From Cristatella mucedo (taxonomy: Eukaryota; Bryozoa; Phylactolaemata; Cristatellidae), in the NCBI GenBank assembly GCA_009760855.2, contig WPIO01000019.1, positions 4,631,501-4,695,500 on the forward strand: a stretch of DNA of 64,000 nucleotides. Reading direction: 5' to 3'. Positions 1 to 10,539 of the stretch are shown here, piece after piece. A model generated the notes under the pieces. It was not told the origin of the DNA. It searched no databases and saw only the letters and a list, made by a program, of their open reading frames with translations. Within the stretch, counting starts at the first letter, position 1. Each line of letters begins with the position of its first letter. Position numbers and translations under genes: made by a program.

Positions 1-54
1 TTTCAGCTATGCACCGTGGCAACAATTCGAATCTATTTAGGCCGGGATACCACT

Positions 55-1025
55 GAAATCCCGTATGAACTACCATAACTCACTACCTGCAGGTCTTCCT
101 TCCTGTGCAATGCCACGTTTACAGTTGGTGAAAAACTCTGTAGTTAAGCTTGTCTGTCTCTAACACAGTGATTGCCATATTGCACCACTCCTGATCAACC
201 TGGACTGGATCTCCATCATGCAGCATATTGACTTCAAGGCTGTTTTACTGATTTTCTTTTCCACCATTCCCTTGCTCCGGCATACTAGTTTGTCCGGAAA
301 GTAGTGATTATTTTATGCTTTCATAAATAACCCTTAAACTGTATTCCTTAAAATGCAATCCACCAGCTTCAATCACTTTCAACCATCGGTCAGCCATTTG
401 TTCTATGCATTTTTTTTTAAATTATAATAACGATTTTCCACAGAAAATTCTTGAATGCCGTTCTTGAGCTCGAGCTTCCTGATCAAGAATTGATGACCTT
501 CCGGAACGAAACTTGTCCTTCTAGTCTATGTCTCCGAGCTTGAAACGTCAGAACAATTTTCGAGACGTACTTTCGCATTTTCTCCAGCAACAGCGCTAAA
601 CTCGTTTCAGAAACAGCAGCCTTCAAACCTATCTTGTAATAATGCCGTAAACCTATCCTGTAAATAATGCACTAATAATCTGTTCGGATACTGGCTAAAA
701 TCGGAAAGTCGAATTGCATGTTTTATATGAAAATGACGAGAAAAATGTCGTTAAAAAGGTCTTGGACGCAAATCTAGAAAAATCAAAATGACGGGGACTT
801 TACGGATAAACCTTGTACTTACCAAATTTCTTACGAATATGGCTTTGCATCGTACTTCCTGCTCTTCAGACTTAAGTCATTTAGCTGCAACTCTAACTAA
901 ACTAAACTAAACTGGAAACCTTTAGAGAAAGCGCCTTCAGTTAGTATACTCCCAAAGCCTAAAGCTCACTACCAACTGACATCACGACATCCATCTGAAT
1001 TGACAACAGAAAAAGGAACTAAAAA
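55..1025 (+). repeat. LINE fragment (CR1/L2-like), interrupted by a mariner remnant
   Basis: Frames of the plus strand read as the degenerate C-terminal part of a non-LTR retrotransposon ORF2: an RLQLVKNS-like stretch near 130, FKAVLLIF near 235, then, after an interruption, HRTSCSSD near 850 and a degenerate KRLQLVYSQSLKLTTN stretch near 930. The order matches the other copies in this window ([45 protein letters not shown]). Stops and frameshifts show it is dead. The two halves lie about 0.55 kb apart with unrelated DNA between, so a later insertion split one copy. Confidence 0.7.
288..818 (-). mobile_element. Mariner-like transposon remnant inside a LINE
   Basis: The reverse complement of 290-405 reads MADRWLKVIEAGG, similar to the C-terminal DRW...GxYF region of mariner transposases. 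The outer ends resemble imperfect inverted repeats: AGTTTGTCCGGAAAGT at the left, and GGTTTATCCGTAAAGT on the opposite strand at the right (13 of 16 matching). A TA lies at each edge, though the right boundary is off by a few bases. It sits exactly where the surrounding LINE copy is broken. Only the 3' end of a transposase survives. Confidence 0.45.
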
Positions 1026-1479
1026 CTAAGGTAGTACGGATTAGTCGATTTTCAATATTTGGCTCAATATAAATCATTTTCAACAATCCGGCCAAATATG
1101 AATAGTGTGCAGAATAGGTTTACCGACAAAATTCAAAATTGTTAATGTCAGAAAAAGTTCAGTTTAGTAAATTTCATACAAGCTAAGTAGTTTAATAAAT
1201 TTAAGAGCTAGCTATATCTAGTTCTGCATCCTTATGTTAATAAAAGAGTTACTTTATCCCACTCACTGTAGCAACCGCATATACAGAAACAGGTCTCATG
1301 TGACCACTATTTGTGTTTGGTCCGACCGTAGGGAATAACTATCTGGCCCACTAGTTGGAATCGAAGCGACTGTTTGGTGCAGCTCTACTAAAAACCCAGC
1401 TGCTCCTCACAGCATTAGCAAACTGTCCTTTGGGTGCTTATGCACGTAAACTCTTAACATGCTACTACCAACCGATTGG

Positions 1480-1552
1480 TGTGCTTCCTTTCCATCATGT
1501 GTTAAGTGCTTAGAAATAGATTTAGTTCTCTTATGGTGCTATAGAAATGATT
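1480..1552 (+). repeat. LINE/SINE-B type 3' tail
   Basis: This is a solitary copy of the tail shared by the local LINE and SINE-B: AAGTGCTTAGAAATAGATTT, then a CTCT..TGGTGCTATAGAAATG match. No coding part remains. Confidence 0.55.
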
Positions 1553-1589
1553 TATTGTCACTGCTACATTTACGACCGGTTTGCTTCGG

Positions 1590-2350
1590 CACAATCTGAA
1601 GCTCGGAGTCTGAAAGCAACGTCTGGGAAGCGAGTTAGCCGTGATACCATCAGAAGGCGATTAGATGAAGCTAGTCTGCATTCTCGAGTAGTACAAGAGG
1701 AAAGTCACTTCTGTCTGCGAATTAAACGGTAAGCCGCTCACAACTGGGCCAAGGCTCGGATCTACTTGACAGCTGAATATTGGGGTACAGCTGTATAGAG
1801 GGACAAAAGCTAAGCTCCTGCTCTTTTCGAGCTGCAAGAGAAGGCTTTACGTGTGCTGGAGACCGAGCTAAGCCTACTCATCCAAATCCTTAAAGCCAAC
1901 GGGCGAATCAGGGGTAAACGTTGTCATAGTATAGGGGTGCTTCAGCAGAGATAGCATCGGGGTCCGGGATCGCATACTGAGCATCATGACACAGACATTT
2001 ACTTAGACCTTCTTCAAAACGGCAGACTCCCATATGCGTGGACGTTTCGTGGACTTGATTATATTTTCCAACAGAACGATACACAACACAACACCACCAA
2101 AGTTGAGTATTTTCTTAACAATTTATTAAGTTTGGGTATACTCCTGTGACGGTTATGGACCTGCCGAGTCAATCTCTGGAACTTAACACCCAATCGAGCC
2201 TTTGTGAGATGAGACCTAGCAATGCTTACGGCAAGTGGCCGTCAGTATCACATCCACTGATTCGGTTTTCGAAGAATTGCACCGAGCCTGGGGTAGCAAA
2301 CAGCTTCATACCTGAGCGGTCCGAAAGGTCTTTGCTAATAAGGGCGATGC
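1590..2350 (+). pseudogene. Degenerate Tc1-like transposase
   Basis: Several frames of the plus strand together follow the Tc1 transposase order. TSGKRVSRDTIRRRLDEA (near 1620) matches the second helix-turn-helix. NWAKARIYL (near 1745) matches the NWAKEH region. FQQNDTQHNTTKV (near 2070) matches the FQQDNAPxHTAK block carrying the second catalytic aspartate. VMDLPSQSLELN (near 2150) matches the WPSQSPDLNP block carrying the third acidic residue. Frameshifts and stops, and the change of QQDN to QQND, show it is inactive. Terminal repeats were not resolved. Confidence 0.7.
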
Positions 2351-2492
2351 AACCTTATATTAACTAAATAAATACAGTACAATATGTGATCACTGCGGGA
2401 ACACGTTGCTTTATCTAAATGAAACCAGTGCACACACGTACACAAGTGCGCACACGAGCACACACACACACACACATTCGTATGCATGCATA

Positions 2493-2548
2493 AAAACATT
2501 CCTTCACGAAAGCCTTGTCGTGACAAGGCTTTCGTGAAGGAATGTTTT
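2493..2548. repeat. Perfect 27-bp inverted repeat (2-nt loop)
   Basis: The left arm 2493-2519 is the exact reverse complement of 2522-2548, with only GT between. It lies just right of a CA-rich tract (2430-2477) and resembles neither the LINE nor the Tc1 ends nearby. Confidence 0.9.
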
Positions 2549-2704
2549 GTGGTGACGCCCACCTGGTGCTGGCTGCTTTGTTTCTAAATAGTGTACATAA
2601 AAAAATATCAACGATTTCTGCACACTACTCAAATATAGATAATTTAAGTCTTACACGTGTAAAATATTAATAATGGGGTAGATACATTTAATAGGAGTCG
2701 GGAA

Positions 2705-3060
2705 TCTGAGGTTTTAATAATAACAATAATAATACACTTGATAAAGCATCCTCGGAGGATTCAATCTCCCTCTAGGCACTTTACATTTGCTGCAAAGGAA
2801 ACACGATCGAATGGTGAGTGGTATCATGCTTGGTAAACAACATGAATAACATGGTTAGGGGTTACACACATTGGGTCAGCATGCAAGTGTGGTTAGTGGC
2901 AGCATGCAAAATAGGTGCGTTCTTAATTTCTTTGTAAATGTGGTCAAGTCAGGGGATGTCATGACGCAAGTCGGGAGTGAGTTCCAGGCCTCGGGAGCAT
3001 ACGAACTAAATGCAATTATCCTGCTTATTTGCAGGGGCATAGAGTCCGGCAATCTCTCAC
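2705..3060 (-). repeat. LINE 3' fragment
   Basis: This is a minus-strand copy beginning, at its 3' end, with an ATT-rich tail (2710-2735) and the GAGGATTCAATCTC tail motif. It continues back into coding sequence that reads SSYAPEAWNSLPTC and SPDLTTFTKKLRTHLF. The 5' part is missing. Confidence 0.8.
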
Positions 3061-3174
3061 CAGTGTCTGATGTGTAGCTATGTGCACATGCTGGTCCATA
3101 AATCATTTAATATAACGCAGAACTCCGATACCAGAAGTAATCCTACCACCGAATTTCACCGTTGGCTATGGCAG

Positions 3175-3555
3175 TCAAATTGGTATATCAAATCTGTTTG
3201 ACGACTTACGAATCTTCTTAGCTGACTGAAAGTGAATAGCCTGAACTTTGACTCGTCGGTCCATAAAACTCGATACTAGTCGTCGTCTGCTGTCCCGGGC
3301 CTGATCATGATCGTGCACTGAGCATGATCCCAAATCTGAGACGATCTCTTCTGCATCGCTCAGTAAGCAAAGACTCTTAACAACCCTCCCAAATTTGCCA
3401 TGCCTGGCAAGCTGCCGATGCGCTGTCTCTTTGATTATGACTGTGTTCATAACAGCCGTCCGCAACTCAGCCAGTTCATCGAGTGAGCCTCTCCTCACTG
3501 AAGAGATAGAACCTTCAGGTAAAAGTTTTCCCACCACTCCATCTTGCTTGGGCAA
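3175..3555 (-). other. Unidentified 126-codon open frame
   Basis: This is the longest uninterrupted frame in 1-5000. It runs from MPKQDGVVGKLL to SSNRFDIPI and is hydrophilic, with RRGSLDELAEL and DSRRRLVSSFMDRRVKV. I recognise no family. It sits between LINE fragments inside a cystinosin intron on the same strand, so a transposon remnant or a chance frame are both possible. Confidence 0.2.
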
Positions 3556-3589
3556 CCCGAGCCCGGTCTAGTAGCGATACCTGTACAAA

Positions 3590-3655
3590 TCTACTACATC
3601 TGTAACTCCACAAAGACTTGGTGGGTGTTATGCTGAAGAGTTTTCTATAATGCAC
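3590..3655 (-). repeat. 3' tail of the second LINE family
   Basis: The run CTGTAACTCCACAAAG, then GGTGGGTGTTA and AGAGTTTT, matches the sequence just downstream of the intact LINE frame at 21915-21985. Only the tail is present. Confidence 0.65.
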
Positions 3656-4227
3656 TTACTTATGTTAAAACAGTTTTTAAGGTTGTGGCTCATTATTCAA
3701 TAGCGAATGTTAAGAGTCTGTCCCACTTCTTAGTTGCTTATGCTCACTTTATGCAAAGCCTGCAGTCATGCTTTCGTGGTGCTGTCTGTCGGTAACCTTC
3801 TAGCCATGTTAAACCGGTGCCAATACTTGCCATACAAAGTCGGCCCTCTAGCCGGCCTGCCTAGTGGACATATAAAGCGCCTCCGCTGATGCCTACAGCG
3901 ATTGCACTGATATAAGAAAGCTCAGATGGAGCTCGTATGGAGCAAAAACCTAAAATACAATTTTTTCAACTTATTAGTTCCTACAAACGCCATGTTTGAA
4001 TGTCTAATCTCCACAGCAATCACATCGGTGTTAGCACATTTTAAACTACGAGTGGCAGCTACTCATCTTTGACGGTGGCAGTCGCGGTCTACTGTAACCG
4101 GTGGCTCTGCTCTGCCTTCTTTTGACCCATCCATTGATCTCTAGTGGTGAAGAAAACTTTTGAACAAGACTATACAGGTGTGTGTGTGTATATGCACACG
4201 GGTATAAATATATACCCCATATAAAAA

Positions 4228-4775
4228 TCTTTGCTATATGACTGCAGCTGCTGTGTCTATAAATTCGTTCGGGCAATAAGAGAGTTTTATATGATGCCAG
4301 GCATACTGAAGTTACGTGCAGCATGTGAAAATATTAATTGACAGCCCAAAAACGTAATTAGTATGCTGTCAGTATGAATGAGTATAGTATGACATCGTGC
4401 CACTACAATTCTGTATTACCTCTCTTGTCTGGCCAGGCCACAAGCTACTGCATTGTCTCTTTTGCTGCAGCACATTTCACAGAGCTTACGTTTTACCGAA
4501 AAGGTCGGCTACTGGTGTAGGTCAAACACCCTGCCTCAGCCGCATGTCGATATCGCTTCATAGTCGTTCTGTGAGGTTCAAATCAGGCGACTGGCTGGGC
4601 CACTGCATCAGCACCAAACTAGGATTCACTAAAATGTACTTCAATGGCCTGAGAGAGTGCTAAGGATCCTTATCTTGCTTCCAAATGTAACGACCCCAAA
4701 CAGAGCATTGGTCAACGATAACTTGAGTAAAGTACTTTATGGCGAATCCGTGTTTGAGATTTCTGGGATTTCAGA
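4228..4775 (-). mobile_element. Palindromic Tc1 derivative, copy 1 (second arm truncated)
   Basis: The minus strand reads the 3' half of a Tc1 transposase: LVLMQWPSQSPDLNL, SDIDMRLRQG and NVLQQKRQCSSLWPG. The outer end 4230-4315 contains AAATTCGTTCGGGCAATAA and ATGCCAGGCATACT, the terminal repeat seen in copies at 29760 and 39299. After 4700 the sequence turns round: GATAACTTGAGTAAAGTA on the plus strand matches the start of the opposite arm of the 29760 copy. Confidence 0.65.
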
Positions 4776-5009
4776 AATTTTAGTTAGATCAATTACTTCT
4801 CCTGATGACAAGAAAGCAAATTCTGTTCAAGTATTTCTGAGTCACTACGTTGTATACTGATAAACTGGAAGTGTGCAGCTACAGTAAGATAAACGGCTGA
4901 ATGACAAAACAAACCTGCAGACCAGAAAACAAATCCATACACAATGCTAGATACAGCATGAGTGAAGATACAGAGTGAACATCACGGTCGCACAGAACGG
5001 CTACCTTAC

Positions 5010-5150
5010 CTTTTCCGCCTCCAATTCACATACACTTGTGGGTAGAAGCTAATTGCCCAAGCCACGAAATATATCCAGCCAATCACTTGGCTAATTATTT
5101 GAATAGATGAATGTCGATATATTGCAAAGCGGACAAAAGCTTCCTTGAAA
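5010..5150 (-). CDS. CTNS: CTNS coding exon 4 (first helix and PQ loop)
   Basis: The exon runs from acceptor cgatttttag to donor gtaagg. It encodes FKEAFVRFAIYRHSS, IIGWIYFVAW-type helix 1 and FYPQVYVNWRRK. The last two bases (AG) fit the serine that follows WRRK in human cystinosin. Confidence 0.92.
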
Positions 5151-8114
5151 CTAAAAATCGAATCATGGAAAGTAAGGTAATACAGCTCCCTTGTCTCGAG
5201 ACAAACGGTCTCGATAAAAGAATTTGATATTGCCATAGTGCAAATAATTCTGGAAGGTATGTAACCATTCCATAAATGAAAGCTTACGAAACCAAATAAC
5301 ATGTGCTTACTATTCAACCTGTCAGGATCAGCTGTGGCAATAGATATATTAAAACCGGGTCTTGCCGACGTTCGTTCCTGTACGCCTGTATAGTTCCATA
5401 AAGTAAATGGCTAATAACTACCAAAGCTATCCTAATGAGAAGCGTCAAGCGTATGGCTTAGATAAGTAATTTTGCTCTCCTAATTGGCAATACTGATCGC
5501 TTTCCTACTAAGGCTGACCACACCGCTCCCTCGTCTCTGTCGTACCGAGTTGCAACTGCTTCTTAATATTGCAGCCTACAAAGTGATTGGAAATCATAAG
5601 CACTCTAGCAATGCCTGCCTCGTTATAGCCTGCTAAATGCTAACCCACAAATTTTGCTTTTATAAAAACCGAAATCTTCCTTGCTTTACCTATTTCTCAG
5701 TGCCTGTTAGCTACTCCAACTTTTCCTAAAGTTTGGTGGCAATGGAAAGTAATCTAGGCTACCTTTCTAGCAAATTTCACTAGGCAGATAAAAGCATTCG
5801 ATGCACAAGCTATTTTAGCAAGGTTTGCTATCATTGATTAGGGGCCAGTTTAACGTATCTTTCCACTTAAAGTAAGGTATTTTCTACTATAATTTGCTTC
5901 TCTCCTAAATGCCATGAGAAATACTTTATTTTGTAAAGATTGATACTAGCATTAAGCATGGTGTGCTGTGTCTGACCCAGTCCTGTCGAGAGAGGCCTTA
6001 ATCATAAGAATTGGCCCCTTTCCACTAATCGCTTAGACTTTTGATATCATGCGTAAATAAAGAACAGCGAAGGGGCAAGAAAGGACTCTTAAAGAAGTCC
6101 ACACATGACTGGTCTGCTGGGTGAGACTTGAGCACGGCACAGCACGGATTGAAAATGAACGGACAAGTACAAATCGAACTTAGCCAGACCCATATCCATC
6201 AGACTAATGGTTTTCCTCAATAGTTCAAGTATAATATTTCTAACCACTAGAGAATTTATTCTTGTCGATGAGTTTAAAAAACTGCTTAGCGACACTCTTT
6301 CCGAGAATGGAAAAAACAGAAAAACGGAGACTGGATGACTGTTTGCTATCTCAGAATCCAATCCTGGTTTGTTAAGTAACAATAGAAAGATGGCATATTA
6401 GGAATACTTTAGAACAATACCTTTTTCCAGTGAAACATTTATAACCTAACTTATGGCTGGGCTAAGTTTTTCTGCCAGAAAAGAGCAAAAGAGTGCATGG
6501 TATAAGAGTATGAAGGTGATAGCTCTTTTTACAGGACTTTAGTTAGGTAATACCTTCCTCTGAGGAAACCATGCAAAACATGCACATAAACATATGGCAG
6601 CATGAACTCAGAATGAAAAGTTATGGAAACTGTCATAATTAAGTAGATCAATATTATCAGAATATTATTTTAGATATTTAAGCCATGTGCCACACCCATA
6701 ATGCAGTGCCATTGCAAGAACATGCATGGCTTTTCTCCTAGGGTTTTATGGAGAAAAAGACTCACAGGTCAATGTGTGTTTGCATCGAATGCTTCATATT
6801 AATGCCATATTGGTCTGCAAACATTGAGAATTAGCAATAAGGCCATGCAACTGTTGGAATTGCAGCAACTCACAATCGAACGGGCAGATACAAGCCTAGC
6901 TCCTGATTCTTTTCTGCCACTGGGACCTAGTTCTACTTTACTTAGTTGAGTGTCTGCAGGAACAGGAACGGCCATAACCCATTAAGTTTTCCTCATAACT
7001 AGCTGTTATTTCATGGTGACTGTGAGCGATGAACCTGTTCTGAATGAACTAACCTGTACATCCTCGTCCACAATTTGTTGTAAATATGCTGCACGGCACT
7101 TGCTGTTGGAACTGGTATACCCCACTTCCAGCTACTCTTCACTGCTACCTTGTCATTTTTTATTTCCCAAACTGATGTATAACTTTAGCTAGCCTTCTGA
7201 TTTTCGATTGACTGGACAAGACGTGTGCATATTTTTGGTCACGACATAGATGACGAAAGCTGCAAGGGCTTTGAATTTACAGACTATAAACAATCATTCT
7301 GACAGCACCTGCCATGCAGCCATGGAAAACTCCACAGTATATAATTCATCACAGTAGCAACTGCTTTGCCCTCACGCTCTGTGGAGTTACTGATGGAGGC
7401 ACACACGCACACGCGCGCGCACACACACACAGACGAACAGTAACACACAATTATACACACACACACACACACGAACAGGAACACACACACACACCACATA
7501 CACACATACAGACGCACACACACACACAAACACACACACACACACACACGTTGACCCCCGATTTGATCCATTTGTCATAAAGAGCACATCAAATAACACA
7601 GGCATACAAGAAGCTTCTCGACTTGCAACTGCTTGAAGTAGCAAAGATAAGGCCTGAGCCGATTGCAATTCAATTGAATACACACCAGCAACACCCTTAC
7701 GAGCACCTTGGGAGACCAGAAGAGTTCATGAAGCTCCAAATGAAAAAAATTGAAGAAGTTGAATGAAAAAAATGTGCAAATAATGGCTACGAATGGATAG
7801 TTAAGAAAACTAAGAGGGCTCATGGAAATGCTGAGTCTACAAAAATTTTATAATATGCTCAAATGCGATAGGAACATTCCTTTAAGGCACTAGCTTTGCG
7901 GAAGCAGCTGCCAAAGTGAGAAGCCAGTGCAAAATGAGATGCCAGAAATGAGAAAACAACTGACTCGTTTGTTACTTAATGACCATCTTTGCTAGGACAG
8001 AGGTTGGAAAAATCCCAAATAACTGAACTCAAGCGCAATTTAACAGAAGCAAAAACAACAAAACATGATGTCAATCAAAAGAGAGAAAGAAATATAAAGG
8101 CTACTGCAGATATG

Positions 8115-8174
<60 letters not shown>

Positions 8175-10271
8175 CAGTATATTTACTCACGTGTCATCTG
8201 CAGTAATATTTCCAGCTGTACTATACTGTAACGTCACATGGCCCTGAGCAGTTGCTACCACACCAACAGTCCATGACGAGTTACCACCTGTAGTGACACT
8301 AATATTCCAAGGATCAAGATCCACATGACCTTGGGATGAGTCTTGGTCAACTGTGAAGCTAGGAACTAGTGAGATATTCACGAGTGAATGATTCCTATAA
8401 TCAAAATGCAGCACCACATGCAACTCACATTAAGAGCTGCTACAAGACAGTCGCAATATCAACACTACAGCACTACTCAAAATTTGCAATGCAAACAAAT
8501 ATGAACCTTAAGAGTTGAAGGTCGAATTTTGCAGATGAACCAAGTTCAATGCTGACATCGTGAACAGAGCAGGCAAAACTAAAGTTCAGTGACATCACTA
8601 CAACGAACAAGAGGCAAAAGAAGTCACGAAATGCTACAGCCGCCAAATTAATTTAAGGGCTTTTCTTTTTTATTCATACAAGAAGCCCAAACTTCGGCAA
8701 TGGTAAATGAGCCCTCTGCTGCAGTTTACATGTGTTTACAGTCCCACAGAGGGTCAGGACTGACCCAATGGGAGTTTGTTATTAAACATGTGTAACCAAA
8801 TGCTAGTTTACAGTGAGAGTTAAAATTGGTGAGAGAACTCAATTACAGTAGATAATAACAATAGTAATAATACATCTGTATAGCACCCTCAGAGAACTGA
8901 ATCCTTCAATAGTTCTCTCTCTCTCACTCTCTTCATCTCCATTTACTCCCCTACCTCACTACTCATAATCTTTTCTTAGTTTGGCTAGCTGCTCTTGCTG
9001 GGATAGCCATCAATCAAGCAGACCCATGCGGTCAAAGTTTTACTAATCAAGTAGCTGGTCTTTATGGAAAGACCATGTTGGGAGGGCACGTCTATACAGA
9101 GCCATGAGTCTTCACATTGGGTTCTGACAAGTCAGAAGAAAATGGTACTAACATAAGAACAGAATCCATGGTCTAATAGTAACTGATGATGTCAAAACCT
9201 GAGTTTACCTTGCATAAGCACAGGTGTGCCATTACTTCCAGATGCTGCCATTGAAATCTTATGAGAAAAAACCTGCTAGAAGTGTGTCACCTGGAAGAAG
9301 ATATAGCTATTGTATTTTAAATTGATCAGTATCAATGGTGTATGGCTGCTTACTCCTGAGTATTCTCATGCATGATTTATTACATTCGATAATCACTGGT
9401 GATCCAAAACAAGTAATACTATCACTACGGAGATCGACACAGAATAAATCTATGATACATCATAAACTTACGATGATTCTCTCTTTCTACCGCAAGCATT
9501 TCCACCGAACATGCACAGCTACTGAGTGAAACAACAGGTAAATGGAAGGCTACTTCCGATCTGCACAGTTAGGCAGCCTGCATGCTAGTTCTGCCTTACA
9601 CGGTCTCATAGCTGTGCTGAGGCATAGCCATGCATGATTAAGACCGGCCGATAAGATTTCTGATTATAGTCTACCTCGCTAGCTATGAAATATCATCGTA
9701 CATATTATGAAGAGTTTCGTCTTTAAAAGTTCAAACAGACTGGTGACCCTCAATGTAATATGTAACCAATGTAATAACAGGTACAATGTGAGTACACGCT
9801 GTAGGGCCGGTCCTTTGAAAAATAAACGCCCGTAAACATTGTAGTGCAGGAAATTCATAGTGGCGGTTCTCGGATTTCCTCTACTTAAAGTATAAGGTTT
9901 TTAGCTGAGGGCTCTTCTATGGATTTTCTCCCAAATAATAGTAGTAATTAAACATATGCGTAGCGCCATAAGAGAACTAAATCTCTGTCATGGCACTTTA
10001 CCGTACAGGTAACTTCATTAGGATACCTTTGAATACGATAATTTGACAGGGAATCAAATTTAATAGGGCTTTAACCTGTATCTATTTTAGCCAAAGGCTT
10101 GCTTTCGATTTAGTAGGCGAAAATGAGCAACGACACGTTCCGATAGGCAAGTCTACAGACACAAACTCGTCGAGGTAGAGTTACATAGATATTTCGATAG
10201 CACTAACCTGGATGCGCAGCTATAAATAATAATCCAAAAAGTGTCCAAAACAACATCGCTTTCGGCACCAT
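5010..10271 (-). CDS. CTNS: Cystinosin gene, 5' exons 1-4 (partial)
   Basis: Cystinosin is the lysosomal proton-coupled exporter of cystine, a seven-helix PQ-loop protein with a glycosylated luminal N-terminus. Four minus-strand exons (10271-10208, 8597-8507, 8394-8191, 5150-5010) join in phase to 166 codons plus two bases. Residues 2-20 form a hydrophobic signal peptide. Residues 30-115 are a luminal domain with several N-glycosylation sites (NHS, NIS, NSS, NIT). Residues 136-166 match the start of the first helix and PQ loop, with IGWIYFVAWAISFYPQV almost identical to human cystinosin. The first PQ dipeptide is P157-Q158. An in-frame TGA lies just upstream of the ATG. The other six helices and the second PQ loop are not visible; they must lie beyond position 1, or the gene is truncated. 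Introns hold (CA)n tracts and transposon debris. Confidence 0.9.
5300..7280. other. CTNS intron 3, no recognised feature
   Basis: AT-rich unique-looking sequence. I saw no exon, transposon protein or RNA gene here. Confidence 0.4.
7395..7552. repeat. (CA)n microsatellite, interrupted
   Basis: Alternating CA runs with short interruptions (CACGCGCGCGCAC, ACAGACG). It lies in CTNS intron 3. Confidence 0.95.
8118..8166. repeat. (CA)n microsatellite
   Basis: About 24 pure CA units followed by a short TA run, 25 bases from the CTNS exon 3 donor. Confidence 0.95.
8191..8394 (-). CDS. CTNS: CTNS coding exon 3 (luminal domain)
   Basis: The exon runs from acceptor attatag to donor gtgagt. It encodes RNHSLVNISLVPS through GNITADD with five NxS/T sequons, consistent with the heavily glycosylated luminal region. 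It ends with two bases of a codon completed by exon 4. A (CA)n tract lies immediately beyond the donor. Confidence 0.85.
8507..8597 (-). CDS. CTNS: CTNS coding exon 2
   Basis: The exon runs from acceptor ...gttgtag to donor gttcat in sense. It encodes MSLNFSFACSVHDV and the ELGSSAKFDLQLL strand, the start of the luminal domain. Two bases complete the split codon from exon 1. Confidence 0.8.
8845..8905 (-). repeat. LINE 3' tail fragment
   Basis: ATAATAACAATAGTAATAATAC followed by ATAGCACCCTCAGAGAACTG is the reversed tail of the local LINE. The body is missing. Confidence 0.6.
9930..10010 (-). repeat. LINE/SINE-B 3' tail fragment
   Basis: AATAATAGTAGTAATTAAAC is followed by GTAGCGCCATAAGAGAACTA and AATCTCTG, a diverged reversed tail. 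Confidence 0.55.
10208..10271 (-). CDS. CTNS: CTNS coding exon 1 (signal peptide)
   Basis: This is 21 codons plus one base: MVPKAMLFWTLFGLLFIAAH, then a GT donor (ccag|gttagtg in sense). The hydrophobic core fits a signal peptide. The start is the first ATG after an in-frame stop. Confidence 0.8.
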
Positions 10272-10539
10272 TTCGCTGCTTCAGTTGGCATATACGGCGG
10301 CCGAAAAAACGCGATGCCACCCGTAGCAACTAGATTTACGGCACGGGAGTGGATCCACATGACTTTGTGAGACTATGTAATAATAGTAGTTCTGTTACAA
10401 ATAACAGAACGTGCAGATAGAATGAATGGTACAATTGGTTCTAGAGCTCATATATTTCCTATATATAAAATACAAATAAGCTATTCTAATGCAAACTGGT
10501 ACAGCTACTTAGACCGTAGTTAAGTTACCTGGTAACATC
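10272..10539. promoter_or_regulatory. Divergent promoter interval
   Basis: Only 268 bp separate the CTNS ATG (minus strand, 10271) from the ATG of a plus-strand first exon (10540). No transposon lies between, in contrast with the surroundings. The layout implies a shared bidirectional promoter. This is inferred from position; no core-promoter element was identified with confidence. Confidence 0.5.

Noticed and set aside
7284-7683. Cysteine/valine-rich open frames on both strands
   Set aside because: They are translations of a (CA)n microsatellite, not proteins.
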